Made by a program: the position numbers and the translations under genes
Origin: CAZPWF01 sp964610775
Lineage (GTDB): Bacteria > Patescibacteriota > Saccharimonadia > Saccharimonadales > JACQNP01
Direction: 5' to 3'
NCBI GenBank assembly: GCA_964610775.1
Contig: CAZSZC010000002.1
Coordinates: 1-64,000, forward strand
Length of the DNA stretch: 64,000 nucleotides
Notes under the pieces: generated by a model
Databases searched by the model: none
The model's input: only the letters and a program-made list of their open reading frames with translations
Told to the model about the DNA's origin: nothing
Shown here: piece after piece, positions 37,542-46,900 of the stretch
Layout: each line of letters begins with the position of its first letter
How positions within the stretch are numbered: the stretch's first letter is position 1

Positions 37542-37889
37542 CTAAATAATAGTACCTACGAATTCTATTTCATCCATAAATTCACCGCTCACTTCGATGG
37601 CACCTAATTGATACTCACCTTGCCATTCATGATTACTTACCCATAGTTCCGCAGCGAACTTCATCTGCTTAAGTTTCTTGGGTGTTATATAGTCAAATCC
37701 CAAGCCCTGTTTGCTTGTTTTGCGATATTTAACTTCAATCAAATACACAACACCATCCTTTTCAGCAACTAAATCAATCTCGCACCATTTAGTTTTCCAG
37801 TTTATGTCAATTACTCTGTAGCCTTGCTGTGCTAAATATTTTGCAGCGTGCCCTTCTGCAAGATGGCCACTTGAGTAATTAGTCTGCAT
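37542..37889 (-). CDS. YraN/UPF0102 family nuclease-like protein
   Basis: A 115-residue protein of the YraN family, with a restriction-endonuclease-like fold. It shows GHLAEGHAAKYLAQQGY at the N-terminus and the metal-site residues in EIDLVAEKDGVVYLIEVKYR (D..ExK type). The cellular role of YraN is not settled. Its start lies 11 nt inside rnhB; the rnhB-yraN pairing is common in bacteria. Confidence 0.9.
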   Translation of the reverse strand: MQTNYSSGHLAEGHAAKYLAQQGYRVIDINWKTKWCEIDLVAEKDGVVYLIEVKYRKTSKQGLGFDYITPKKLKQMKFAAELWVSNHEWQGEYQLGAIEVSGEFMDEIEFVGTII

Positions 37890-38442
37890 TCGTAAAAGCC
37901 TTTACTGGTTTATAGCTCTTGCGATGAACGTTAGTTACGCCATTACGTTTTAATGAATCTATGTGAAGTTTTGTGCCGTAACCAACGTGCTTTTCAAATC
38001 CGTAGTCCGGATAGGTTTTAACCAGCTCTGTCATAAATTCATCACGAGCAACTTTGGCATAAATACTGGCAGCACTAACTATCGGGAACAAATCGTCGGC
38101 ATCAATAACGCACCTTGATTGAATATATTCTTTCGAACAATAGTTAATATTACCATCGACGATTATCTCCTCTGAAAACGAAGCATCAAGGCTCGTGAGT
38201 GCTCTTTCCACACCTAAGTACATAGCTCTAGTCAATCCCATTTCATCAACTTCGCTAGGCGTAACCCAACCCTCACCGACCTCGCAGGCTATCGCAATGT
38301 CATTCGATAGGCTTTTACGGCGTTTTTTTGTAAGTAATTTAGAGTCTTTTAAGCCTTCAGGCAATACATCCGTCTGACGTACAGCAACAACTAATAACGG
38401 GCCAGCCCAAGCACCACGACCAACTTCATCAATCCCTATCAT
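37879..38442 (-). CDS. rnhB: Ribonuclease HII
   Basis: RNase HII nicks RNA in RNA-DNA hybrids and removes misincorporated ribonucleotides. From ATG 38442 the protein has 187 residues and starts with MIGIDEVGRGAWAGP, the catalytic DEVGRG motif; the other acidic residues are in VDGNINY and VIDADDL, and the C-terminal GYGTKLHID box is present. The frame is open 14 codons upstream, but homology begins at this ATG, and a TATTAT box lies 9 nt before it. Confidence 0.95.
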   Translation of the reverse strand: MIGIDEVGRGAWAGPLLVVAVRQTDVLPEGLKDSKLLTKKRRKSLSNDIAIACEVGEGWVTPSEVDEMGLTRAMYLGVERALTSLDASFSEEIIVDGNINYCSKEYIQSRCVIDADDLFPIVSAASIYAKVARDEFMTELVKTYPDYGFEKHVGYGTKLHIDSLKRNGVTNVHRKSYKPVKAFTNAD

Positions 38443-38470
38443 TACATAAACATAATATCGATATGCTAGC

Positions 38471-38502
38471 AAAAAGAAAACCACCCGTATTTATAGGTGG
38501 TT
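38471..38502 (-). terminator. Intrinsic terminator after rplS
   Basis: AACCACC (38502-38496) pairs with GGTGGTT (38485-38479) on the minus strand, followed by a U-rich TTCTTTTT. It lies about 25 nt after the rplS stop and upstream of rnhB, ending the L19 transcript. Confidence 0.85.
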
Positions 38503-38527
38503 ATTTCTGACCTGTAAGGCTTACCTC

Positions 38528-39067
38528 TTATTTATCAGTATCGGCCTTTGCAGCCTCTTCGTGGGCAGCAAGAGCTGCAGCTACTTTGGCCTCTTCTTTA
38601 GCAGCTTCTTCAGCCTTCTTGGCTTCTTCAGCTTCGTGAGCTTTCTTAGCCTCTTCAGCTAATTTAGCCTCTTCCTCTTCGGCTTTAGCATCATGCACGG
38701 TATTAACGCTGTCTTTATCAAAATCAACGTTACTTAGACGAGCGGATTTACCGGTTCGCTCACGCATGTAGGTTAAGTAATTACGGCGAACCTTGCTTCG
38801 TTTAGTAACCTCAATCTTTACTACAAGTGGACTGTGCAATAAAAAGCTCTTTTCAACACCGACACCGCTGCTAATTCGGCGAACCAGAATACGTGCAGTG
38901 TGACTCTGCTTTCGATCAACGCGAATTACCAAACCTTGGAATATCTGAACACGTTCTTTGTTGCCTTCTTTAATTTTTTGGTGAACCTTTACGGTATCAC
39001 CAGGCATAACGTCAACGACTTGTGACTTCCTATACTTATCTTCAATTTTCTGAATTACAGATTGCAT
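38528..39067 (-). CDS. rplS: 50S ribosomal protein L19 with charged C-terminal tail
   Basis: L19 lies at the 30S-50S interface. ATG 39067 gives 179 residues. The conserved core (1-115) has PGDTVKVHQKIKEGNKERVQ, IFQGLVIRV, RISSGVGVEKSF and KVRRNYLTYMRERTGK. Bacterial L19 is usually about 115-120 residues; here an extra 60-65 residues of Ala/Glu/Lys-rich sequence follow, with repeated AEEAKKAxEAEEAKK-like helix. An AGGAT SD lies upstream and a terminator follows. Confidence 0.96.
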   Translation of the reverse strand: MQSVIQKIEDKYRKSQVVDVMPGDTVKVHQKIKEGNKERVQIFQGLVIRVDRKQSHTARILVRRISSGVGVEKSFLLHSPLVVKIEVTKRSKVRRNYLTYMRERTGKSARLSNVDFDKDSVNTVHDAKAEEEEAKLAEEAKKAHEAEEAKKAEEAAKEEAKVAAALAAHEEAAKADTDK

Positions 39068-39109
39068 GACCAAATAATCCTACACTATTTTCACCAGAGT
39101 TGCAACACT

Positions 39110-39331
39110 TTAGTGAATATCATTTTTTCGAGCAAGGTGTTCCCTAAGTCCATAGTAGCCCAATGACCTGGCTTTATTTTTGAAAATATCATCGCCAAGT
39201 GATTCATCTACTCGCCTAATGACATTATCGGCCGCTATACCCAGAAATATGTCACGCACCCGAACTTCATAATTAACAGATTGATCATTGTCATCTTGTT
39301 TTGGAAATTGAATAATCTCGTCGTCTAACAT
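39110..39331 (-). CDS. Small acidic protein of unknown function
   Basis: A 73-residue protein, ATG 39331, with an AAAGGA SD 5 nt before the start. It is acidic at the N-terminus (LDDEIIQF) and has a basic C-terminal segment with GYYGLREHLARK. No family recognised. It lies 42 nt upstream of rplS and is divergent from the malic enzyme gene. Confidence 0.6.
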   Translation of the reverse strand: MLDDEIIQFPKQDDNDQSVNYEVRVRDIFLGIAADNVIRRVDESLGDDIFKNKARSLGYYGLREHLARKNDIH

Positions 39332-39380
39332 GGTTCCTTTTTGTATGTTTTTACAATAGATATCGATTATACATGGGTGT

Positions 39381-39386
39381 TATGAT
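39381..39386 (+). promoter_or_regulatory. Extended -10 of malic enzyme gene, leaderless
   Basis: TGT followed by TATGAT (39381-39386) lies 6 nt before the ATG at 39393, with no room for an SD on the transcript. Confidence 0.5.
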
Positions 39387-39392
39387 AAGTCC

Positions 39393-40529
39393 ATGACAAA
39401 CTTTGGGGAAGAAGCACTAAAAAGACACAAACAACTAAAGGGGAAAATCTCTGTTTCGCTTAAGGATAATCTAGATTCACGTGACAAATTAAGTACTTAC
39501 TACACACCTGGTGTTGCTACAGTTTCGAGCTACGTTGCCGAACATCCCAATGAAGCCCGTGATTACACGTGGCTTAACAACTCTGTTGCTGTTATAAGTG
39601 ATGGTTCAGCCGTATTAGGGCTAGGAGATATCGGGCCTTATGGTGCTCTACCGGTAATGGAAGGTAAAGCCATGCTATTCAAGCATTTTGCTAATATTGA
39701 TGCTGTGCCTATTGTTTTAGACGTACATAGTGCAGACGAGATTGTGGCAGCCGTAACCGCTATTGCGCCAAGCTTCGGTGGTATTAACCTAGAAGATATT
39801 GCCGCACCCATTTGTTTTGAGGTAGAAGAACGCGTAAAAGAAGTTCTCAACATACCCGTCATGCATGATGATCAACATGGTACAGCGATTGTAGTACTAG
39901 CCGGGCTTATTAACGCCATGAAAATAACCGGTAAGAACTTGTCTGATTGTAGAGTTGTAGTAGTTGGCGCTGGAGCGGCCGGAACGGCTATTATTAAGTT
40001 ACTATACCTTTATGCTGAGCCCGAGATACTAGCTATTGATAGTAAAGGAATCGTCAGCCATGATCGTTCTGACCTAAATCACGATAAGAAAAAACTCCTA
40101 GAGTTTACAAACCCTAAAAATATTAATGGCAACCTAGAGAATGCGCTAAAAGACGCTGATATATTCATTGGCGTTAGCAAGGCGGGAATATTAACTACTG
40201 CAATGGTCAAGTCCATGTCCAAGGACCCGATCATTTTCGCTATGGCTAACCCAACTCCAGAAATAATGCCAGATGAAGCTGTAAAAGCAGGTGTAGCAAT
40301 AATGGCGACTGGACGCTCTGATTTCCCAAATCAAGTTAATAATGCTCTGGCCTTCCCTGGTATATTTAGAGGAGCGCTAGATAATAAAGTTGCTAAAATA
40401 ACCGACAAGCACAAAATTGCAGCTGCGGAAGTTATCGCCAGCTTAGTTGAAAATCCTTCTAAAGACGCAATCATACCATCTGTTCTTGACGAACGACTGG
40501 TACCTGAAATTGCAAAAGTTATTGTCTAA
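39393..40529 (+). CDS. NAD(P)-dependent malic enzyme (short form)
   Basis: Oxidative decarboxylation of malate to pyruvate and CO2. At 378 residues it is the short bacterial form without the phosphotransacetylase extension. Seen: YYTPGVATVSSYV (catalytic Tyr region), SDGSAVLGLGDIGPYGALPVMEGK, the metal-site DVHSADEI and HDDQHGTAIV, and the dinucleotide fold VVVVGAGAAGTAI near residue 190. It has its own near-start promoter. In this metabolism it could link C4 acids to pyruvate and reducing power. Confidence 0.93.
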   Translation: MTNFGEEALKRHKQLKGKISVSLKDNLDSRDKLSTYYTPGVATVSSYVAEHPNEARDYTWLNNSVAVISDGSAVLGLGDIGPYGALPVMEGKAMLFKHFANIDAVPIVLDVHSADEIVAAVTAIAPSFGGINLEDIAAPICFEVEERVKEVLNIPVMHDDQHGTAIVVLAGLINAMKITGKNLSDCRVVVVGAGAAGTAIIKLLYLYAEPEILAIDSKGIVSHDRSDLNHDKKKLLEFTNPKNINGNLENALKDADIFIGVSKAGILTTAMVKSMSKDPIIFAMANPTPEIMPDEAVKAGVAIMATGRSDFPNQVNNALAFPGIFRGALDNKVAKITDKHKIAAAEVIASLVENPSKDAIIPSVLDERLVPEIAKVIV

Positions 40530-40769
40530 ATTTTGAGGCTCAGAGGCGGTCATATCGCACCATATATTTAAATGTCGACGAGTTACTAAAGAAAATTCTA
40601 GACATTCTTCTCTTACATCACACCGTTCACGCAAATACTTAAACTCATCTACCTCTTAGTCTGATAACACGATATTATCATTCTTTTTCTAACGTGCAGC
40701 ATCACCACACTGGGCAAAGATCTTCCAGTTATTATCCCATTCAAACAAATTGCGCACCTGGTGAGCATA
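40530..40769 (-). pseudogene. Decayed WhiB-like (Wbl) regulator gene
   Basis: One minus-strand frame across the otherwise empty gap reads as a WhiB-like protein broken by two stops (TAG 40691-40689, TAA 40658-40656). Before them is WDNNWKIFAQCGDAAR, like the N-terminal WxxxAxC of Wbl proteins; after them FKYLRERCDVREECLEFSL aligns with the Wbl CxxCPVRxECLEYAL block, and LNIWCDMTASE with GVWGGLTERE. One of the four cluster Cys is Arg and the GG of the turn is CD. No functional start is clear. Wbl proteins are otherwise best known from Actinobacteria and their phages. Confidence 0.65.
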
Positions 40770-40776
40770 TTAAAAA

Positions 40777-42390
40777 CTAGCCAACGACTCTATAAACCTC
40801 TTCTAGGGTCGTAAGCCCCGCGCATACTTTTAGAATACCATCTTGTAACATCGTCTTCATTCCACTACGAATTGCTGCTTCTTCTATAGTTTGTACCGAT
40901 AGACCCTTTTGACCTGACTCAAGCAAGGTTCGTATTTCACCAGTCATAACAAATTGCTCACGCAAAGGTACTTGACCAACATAGCCATAAGGATTCTCAG
41001 CCGACTCGCCTGGCTTATATAATTGCAGGTTGTCTAGATTAGGTTTTTCGATATTTTCTGGCAGAGTATCTACGATTTCACGTATCTTGGCTAGAGTAAC
41101 TTCGTCCGGTTGGTAGACTTGCTTGGTAGTATCGTCGAGCAGCCGAACTAACCGCTGAGCCATGACCAAACGAATAGCGGAAACAAACAACGGATTCTCA
41201 CCGATTACATCCATTATTCTTGTCAGGGCCGCAGCTGCTGATGAGGCATGAAATGTTGAAAGCACTAAATGACCTGTCAGAGAGGCCTGTAGGGCGGTTT
41301 TTGCAGTATCCATATCCCTAATCTCCCCCACCATGACAATGTCAGGGTCAAGACGCAAAATAGCTCGAAGTTTATTGGCAAAACTAGTACTATCTTGCAC
41401 CCCTTGAGTTGTTACTGGTATTTGAGTGATCCCAGCAAACTGATATTCAACTGGGTCTTCAATAGTAATTATCTTGCGTTCTTCCGTATTAAGAGTATTA
41501 AGCATTGAATATAGTGTTGTCGTCTTACCGGAACCGGTTGGACCAACCACCATTACTAAGCCACTCGGCTTGACAATTATTTCGTCGACAATTGCTCTTT
41601 CTTGTGGTGAGAGTTTTAGGCGGTCGAGATTATACATCTCTGCATCCATATTAAATAAACGCATCACCATATCCATGCCATTAACAGTAGGGACTGTTTC
41701 TAGACGCAAATTAACATCTACCTCCGTGCCGTCCTCCATCATCAAATGTTGAGAAATGTGCCCTTGCTGAGCCTCACCCGATGACGTGGATACATCACCA
41801 GCACTAGCAATTGCCGATACCAAAACCCGATACTTCTCAGGGCTCAACCTCGCTATCGGGTGCAAAACTCCATCAATCCTGAATCTGATCCGAGCATGAT
41901 CACGCTGGGTCTCCACGTGTATGTCGGAAGAATTAAGCTTATGAGCTTGCTGCACAAGGTAAGCCAATATATCATTAGCTTTAACTTGTTCTAAAGTAGC
42001 CGAAACGGACTCAATTACGTCTTGGTTTCCAGTCTCATTAATCTCAATATCGTGATAAACAACTTGCTTTGGCGGATCGTATAATCTCATGTAGTCTCGG
42101 AAACCATTGTCAGAAATCAAAGAGAAGGATACTCTTTGGTCCAAGAAACGATTCCGTAAGTTTGTCATTGTTTGCTGAGAAGTCGTATTTGTAACACCAA
42201 ATAGAATGCTGTGCTCAGTTACTTTTATTGGAATAGTTTTGAGTGACTTAAGCTCGTCAAGTGACAATACTTCCTTATATAACTCTTTCTGTTCTAGGGG
42301 TGTTTGGGACGTATCAAAATAATCAAGCCCCAGTATACGGGCTCTACGCTGAGTATTAGCCTCTTCGTCTCGTCTCGCGTCTTGTGCCAT
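40777..42390 (-). CDS. Type IV pilus/type II secretion assembly ATPase (PilB/GspE)
   Basis: A 537-residue secretion ATPase of the PilB/GspE family. It has the N-terminal N1E-like domain (about 25-110), an N2 region with DIHVETQRDHARIRFRIDG, Walker A GPTGSGKTTTLYSML near residue 280, the Asp box EDPVEYQF, Walker B VGEIRDMDTA and the His box LTGHLVLSTFH. The tetracysteine zinc element usual after QRLVRxLC is absent; that region reads LLDDTTKQVY and contains no Cys. Type IV pili help Saccharibacteria attach to hosts. An extended -10 (TGC-TTTAAT) lies 7 nt before the ATG. The rest of the pilus operon is not adjacent. Confidence 0.93.
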   Translation of the reverse strand: MAQDARRDEEANTQRRARILGLDYFDTSQTPLEQKELYKEVLSLDELKSLKTIPIKVTEHSILFGVTNTTSQQTMTNLRNRFLDQRVSFSLISDNGFRDYMRLYDPPKQVVYHDIEINETGNQDVIESVSATLEQVKANDILAYLVQQAHKLNSSDIHVETQRDHARIRFRIDGVLHPIARLSPEKYRVLVSAIASAGDVSTSSGEAQQGHISQHLMMEDGTEVDVNLRLETVPTVNGMDMVMRLFNMDAEMYNLDRLKLSPQERAIVDEIIVKPSGLVMVVGPTGSGKTTTLYSMLNTLNTEERKIITIEDPVEYQFAGITQIPVTTQGVQDSTSFANKLRAILRLDPDIVMVGEIRDMDTAKTALQASLTGHLVLSTFHASSAAAALTRIMDVIGENPLFVSAIRLVMAQRLVRLLDDTTKQVYQPDEVTLAKIREIVDTLPENIEKPNLDNLQLYKPGESAENPYGYVGQVPLREQFVMTGEIRTLLESGQKGLSVQTIEEAAIRSGMKTMLQDGILKVCAGLTTLEEVYRVVG

Positions 42391-42397
42391 TAGTCTT

Positions 42398-42403
42398 ATT
42401 AAA
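42398..42403 (-). promoter_or_regulatory. Extended -10 of pilB-like gene, leaderless
   Basis: TGC followed by TTTAAT on the minus strand, 7 nt before the ATG at 42390. Confidence 0.5.
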
Positions 42404-42434
42404 GCATAAGCATGAGCGATATTGAAGATGATGT

Positions 42435-42440
42435 TACACT
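42435..42440 (+). promoter_or_regulatory. Extended -10 of SPOUT methyltransferase gene, leaderless
   Basis: TGT followed by TACACT (42435-42440) lies 6 nt before the GTG start at 42447. Confidence 0.5.
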
Positions 42441-42446
42441 TTTCAA

Positions 42447-42959
42447 GTGAATGCTAAATCTTTTGTTGTTATCGCCCATGATATTCGAAGTTGTCTTAAT
42501 ATTGGCAGCTTATTGAGAACAGCCGATGGACTTGGTGTCGATAAGCTGTACCTAACTGGCTACACACCCTATCCATTATCAAATCATGACGACAGACTAC
42601 CTCACCAAGCCCAAAAAATTCATAATCAAATTCATAAATCCGCTCTTGGTGCTGAAGACATAGTCAATTGGGTACACGAGTCAGACGTACATAAGGTAAT
42701 CAAGAAACTAAAAGACCAAGGTTACGAAATATTTGCACTTGAGCAAAGTGCCAAATCGATCGACCTTAGACAGCTCACGCCTCCACAGAAAATAGCACTA
42801 CTACTTGGTCGTGAAGTTGAAGGCATAGACTCTGAACTACTCGATGAATGTAATCAGATTATAGAAATACCAATGCGCGGCAAAAAAGAATCATACAACG
42901 TAGTCCAGGCCTTTGCCATGGCTGGTTACCAAATACGGTTCGGACAATTTGTTAAGTAA
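42447..42959 (+). CDS. SPOUT-class RNA 2'-O-methyltransferase (TrmH/SpoU-like)
   Basis: A 170-residue methyltransferase of the SpoU/TrmH type, with GTG start. Motif 1 is HDIRSCLNIGSLLRTADGLGV near residue 10-30 (the Asn/Arg core), motif 2 is ALLLGREVEGI near 118, and motif 3 is EIPMRGKKESYNVVQAFAMA near 140. The substrate (tRNA or rRNA position) cannot be told. It uses a leaderless-type promoter and is followed 25 nt later by the CAP gene, which has its own promoter. Confidence 0.88.
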   Translation: MNAKSFVVIAHDIRSCLNIGSLLRTADGLGVDKLYLTGYTPYPLSNHDDRLPHQAQKIHNQIHKSALGAEDIVNWVHESDVHKVIKKLKDQGYEIFALEQSAKSIDLRQLTPPQKIALLLGREVEGIDSELLDECNQIIEIPMRGKKESYNVVQAFAMAGYQIRFGQFVK

Positions 42960-42977
42960 TACTTACGCTTGTATAAT
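42949..42977 (+). promoter_or_regulatory. Promoter of CAP-domain gene, leaderless GTG
   Basis: -35 TTGTTA (42949-42954) and consensus -10 TATAAT (42972-42977) at 17 nt; the GTG start is 7 nt after the -10. The -35 lies inside the end of the methyltransferase gene. Confidence 0.65.
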
Positions 42978-42984
42978 AAATTAC

Positions 42985-43899
42985 GTGCAGCGGACAGCTC
43001 AACAAAAAAACATCCACCAAAAAAAACGCTACGGCTACCACCAAAAAAGATCAAAACGATTTGGTAGTACGTATTTTCCTTATTTGCCAATGATCCTGAT
43101 ACTATTTGTAAGTGTTATTCTCAGTGGCTATACGCCAAGACGCGGCACACTAGCATACGCGACAGAAATGAGCCAACAATCGCTTCTCAATGCAACTAAC
43201 TCTGAAAGAACAAATAACGGTAAAACTACGCTAAAACTAAACAGTACCTTGTCTCAAGCCGCCCAAGCCAAAGCTAATGACATGACAGCAAGGAACTATT
43301 GGTCTCATAAAACGCCCGAAGGACAAGACCCGTGGGTGTTCTTTAATAAAGTCGGTTATAGTTACCTGAAGGCTGGCGAAAATCTTGCCTACGGATTTAC
43401 GACCAGTCGCGACACCGTTACAGGGTGGATGAATAGCCCTTCGCACAGAGATAATCTTCTTGATCCTGACTTTAGTGAAGTCGGCTTCGGGTACGCAAAT
43501 AGTAGCAATTATAACAAGGCTGGGCAGGAAACAGTTGTTGTGGCCATGTATGGCAACCCTCAAAAAACTACACCAAGCCAACAACAATCCCCACAAACCC
43601 TCGCTGGACCAGAAACTCCTAAACCAACAATTAATCAGCCCGTAACAGCAAATACGACTAGACCAATTACAAGAGTAGAAACTATAACCGGCGGTAAAGC
43701 TCCATGGGCGATGACTGCGATTGGCTTTCTGGCGGGCACCATGGTTATGTTCCTAATGCTGCGTTATGGCTTCCGAATTAAAAAACTCATTGGTGACAGT
43801 GAGAATTTCATACTTCACCACCCACTTATAGACGGAACTCTAGTAGCGCTGGTTGTATTATGTTTAGTTTTATCGAGAACAGTTGGCTTTATTCACTAG
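42985..43899 (+). CDS. Membrane-anchored CAP/SCP-domain extracellular protein
   Basis: A 304-residue protein from GTG 42985; the frame is open to 42913, but that overlaps the previous gene and the promoter fixes the later start. A basic N-terminus (1-28) precedes a membrane helix (about 30-50). The CAP domain (about 65-195) has LLNATNSERTNNG, SHKTPEGQDPW, AGENLAYGF and SPSHRDNLLDPDFSEVGFGY. A Pro/Thr-rich linker (about 195-235) is followed by two C-terminal helices (about 238-258 and 280-300). CAP proteins are secreted effectors or cell-surface factors; in an epibiont a role at the host interface is possible but untested. Confidence 0.9.
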   Translation: MQRTAQQKNIHQKKRYGYHQKRSKRFGSTYFPYLPMILILFVSVILSGYTPRRGTLAYATEMSQQSLLNATNSERTNNGKTTLKLNSTLSQAAQAKANDMTARNYWSHKTPEGQDPWVFFNKVGYSYLKAGENLAYGFTTSRDTVTGWMNSPSHRDNLLDPDFSEVGFGYANSSNYNKAGQETVVVAMYGNPQKTTPSQQQSPQTLAGPETPKPTINQPVTANTTRPITRVETITGGKAPWAMTAIGFLAGTMVMFLMLRYGFRIKKLIGDSENFILHHPLIDGTLVALVVLCLVLSRTVGFIH

Positions 43900-43904
43900 A
43901 ATAA

Positions 43905-46900
43905 TCAGTTTAATCGTACGTTGTTTGAGCCGACAATATCGCTTATAAGAGCTATATTTTCATCAGATGCCGAAGTTCTTTGAGGCAAGCGAATGGCTTG
44001 ACGATCACTATCATTGCCAAGTACTAAAACTACTTCCGTATCACCGGGAGCCGCTGTTATTGTTTCTTTTAAATTAATCAGTTGTTGCGTATCATCACTA
44101 GAGTGCATGCGAATATATATACGTTTTAGTTGTTCCTGAATAGTTTCTTTTTTTGGCATCACCCTTGCTTTTTTTGTTACAAGTTTTTTAGGAGATTTAC
44201 CAGTTGGCTTATATGCGCTTGCCTGTTCAGCCGTAAGTTCTCTTGCATCATCAATAAGTAATTTGGCCTCCTGGGTTAAGTTTCCTTCCTTATCTTTGGC
44301 GGTTATTTTACCTTTCACCAAGACTATATTATCGCGCTCCCAAATACCTAAAGTCTGTTGATAAATGTTAGGAAAGATTATGAGTTCTAGTTCCGAAAAT
44401 GAATCGGCTACTTTAACAAAAGCCATCTTTTGACCGTTTTTTGTGGTAATCTCTTTAGATTCAAGGATAATGCCTCCTATTGTAACTGACTTATTATCAT
44501 GTTCGGGCTTAATTTCACTAATTGGTACCGTCAGCTCAGACAGCATTGCCTCGTAGCTTTGAAGTGGATGTTGACTGAGATAAATACCTAGCAATTCACG
44601 CTCCCATTGCAGTTGCTCGCGTTCTGGAATCGAAACATCTGGCGACTGTAACAGAAGAGCAGTTTTTACCGATTCGCCAGATACGGATCCGAAGAGGTCA
44701 GTTTGGCCAGAGAGTTTTTGCTTCTGCTCTTTGTTTGCATAAGCCAGTAGAACGTCAAGATTATGCAACAAGAAACTACGGTCATTAAAATTATCGAATG
44801 CGCCTGACTTTATTAAACTTTCTAAAACCTTACGATTTACCTGCTTTACACTAACTCTCTCAAAAAAATCTTCAAGTGAAGAAAATTCACCTGCTTCTCT
44901 CGCCCTCAGAACCTCCTCCACGGCGCCTGTACCTACATTTTTTATCGCCGCCATGCCAAATCTAATTTGATTAGTCTCTGGCACAACCGCAAACTCCACG
45001 AACGATTCATTAACGTCTGGTGGTAATACTTGAATACCAATGTGTTTACACTCATTCATTTCAATAGCCAACCTATCTGTATCGTCGTAATCACTAGTCA
45101 TTAGGGCTGCCATAAAGGCGGCTGGATAGTTAGCCTTTAGATAGGCCGTCCAGTAAGCAATGAGTGCATAGCACGAAGAGTGAGCCTTTGGAAATGCATA
45201 GGACGCAAATGCCTCTAACTGCTTCCAAAAGACTTCCATCGCTTTACGATCTGCACCGACGGTTTTAACAGCACCCTCTATAAACTCGCTTTTAAATCTA
45301 GCTAGTACTTCCGGAATTTTTTTCCCAATACCTTTTCTAAGAGTATCAGCCTGACCACCAGTAAATCCACACATCTCTTTACTGATCTGCATTACCTGCT
45401 CTTGATAGACAATAACTCCGTAGGTATTTGCAAGTGCAGGTTTCATGGCTGGATGTAAGTAACTTATTTCTTTCTCTCCATGTTTCCTAGCAATAAAGTC
45501 ATCAATCCACTGCATTGGTCCTGGCCTATAAAGTGCATTCATAGCGATTAAATCGTCAAACACTGTCGGTTTCAACTCTTTAAGGTAGCGTTTCATGCCA
45601 GCCGATTCAAACTGGAAAACGCCAGTTGTGTCTCCGCGCTGAAAAAGCTCAAAAGTTTTATCGTCGTCAAGAGGAATGGCGTTAAAATCTATATCTTGGT
45701 TATAAACCTTTTTGATGATACGCAAAGCATTTTTAATGATCGTTAAGTTAGATAATCCCAGGAAATCCATCTTAAGCAGACCAAGCTCCTCAATAGGGCC
45801 CATTGAGTACTGCGTAGCCACCACCCCCTTCTGTGCCATTTCTAGTGGCACAAACTCTACTATTTTGTCAGGAGCTATAACCACACCCGCTGCGTGAACC
45901 CCGTGACTGCGAATAGTGCCCTCTAGCTGAACAGCTAGATCAAAGACCTTCTTGGATTGTTCGTTATGTTCATACTCCTGCTTTAAATCAGGGTCATCTT
46001 TTAATGACTTAACCAAGGGTATGTGCCGACCCTGAATGGGGGGTGGGATCATCTTGGCTAAACGATCGGCATCAGCGTAGGGAACTTGAAGTACTCTAGC
46101 TACATCCCTAACAGCATTTCTGGCAGCCATCTTACCAAACGTAACTATATTAGCTACTCTATCTTCACCATATTTGGCTACACAATACTGGATCACTTCG
46201 TCGCGTCTGGAATCTTGAATATCAATATCAATATCAGGCATTGATATGCGATCGGGGTTTAAAAACCGTTCAAATAGCAAATCATACTTTAGAGGATCAA
46301 GTTCGGTAATCTTTAGACTATACGCAATAATCGACCCAGCAGCACTTCCACGACCCGGACCAAATACAATACCTTTATTTTTTCCCCAGTTTATGAAGTC
46401 TTGAATTATCAAGAAGTAGCCATTAAATCCCATACTATCAATGACACCAAGTTCATATTTCGCACGGTCTTGAACGTGTACTGGAATTGACTTCTTAGCA
46501 GAGCTTATTGATAGCTTACTGGTTTTTTCTTCCTCCACACCACCATATCTCCAAGCTAGACCTCGATAGACCAAATCCTCGAGGTGTGTTTTTTCTGTCT
46601 TACCTTTAGGTACCTCAAATTTTGGTATTAATATTTTGCCAAGTTCAATTTCAATATCACACCGCTCGGCAATTTTAGAGGTGTTTTTGATAACTTCGGG
46701 GTGTGACTTGCCCCAACGCTCAATTATTTCAGCTGGGTCTGTCAAGTGTAGTTCCATATCCTTGAGAGACATGCGCTTTTCATCAGATAAGAATGAGCCA
46801 GTCTGTACGCAGAGTAAAACTTCGTGCGCTTCTTGATCCTGATGTGTTAAATAGTGAGCGTCACATGTTAGTACGCAAGGCACTTCAAGCTCTTCAGAGA

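Noticed and set aside
40443..40634. 63-codon minus-strand ORF overlapping the malic enzyme end
   Set aside because: It begins at an internal TTG of the WhiB-like fossil and continues into antisense of malic enzyme; treated as part of the pseudogene, not as a gene.
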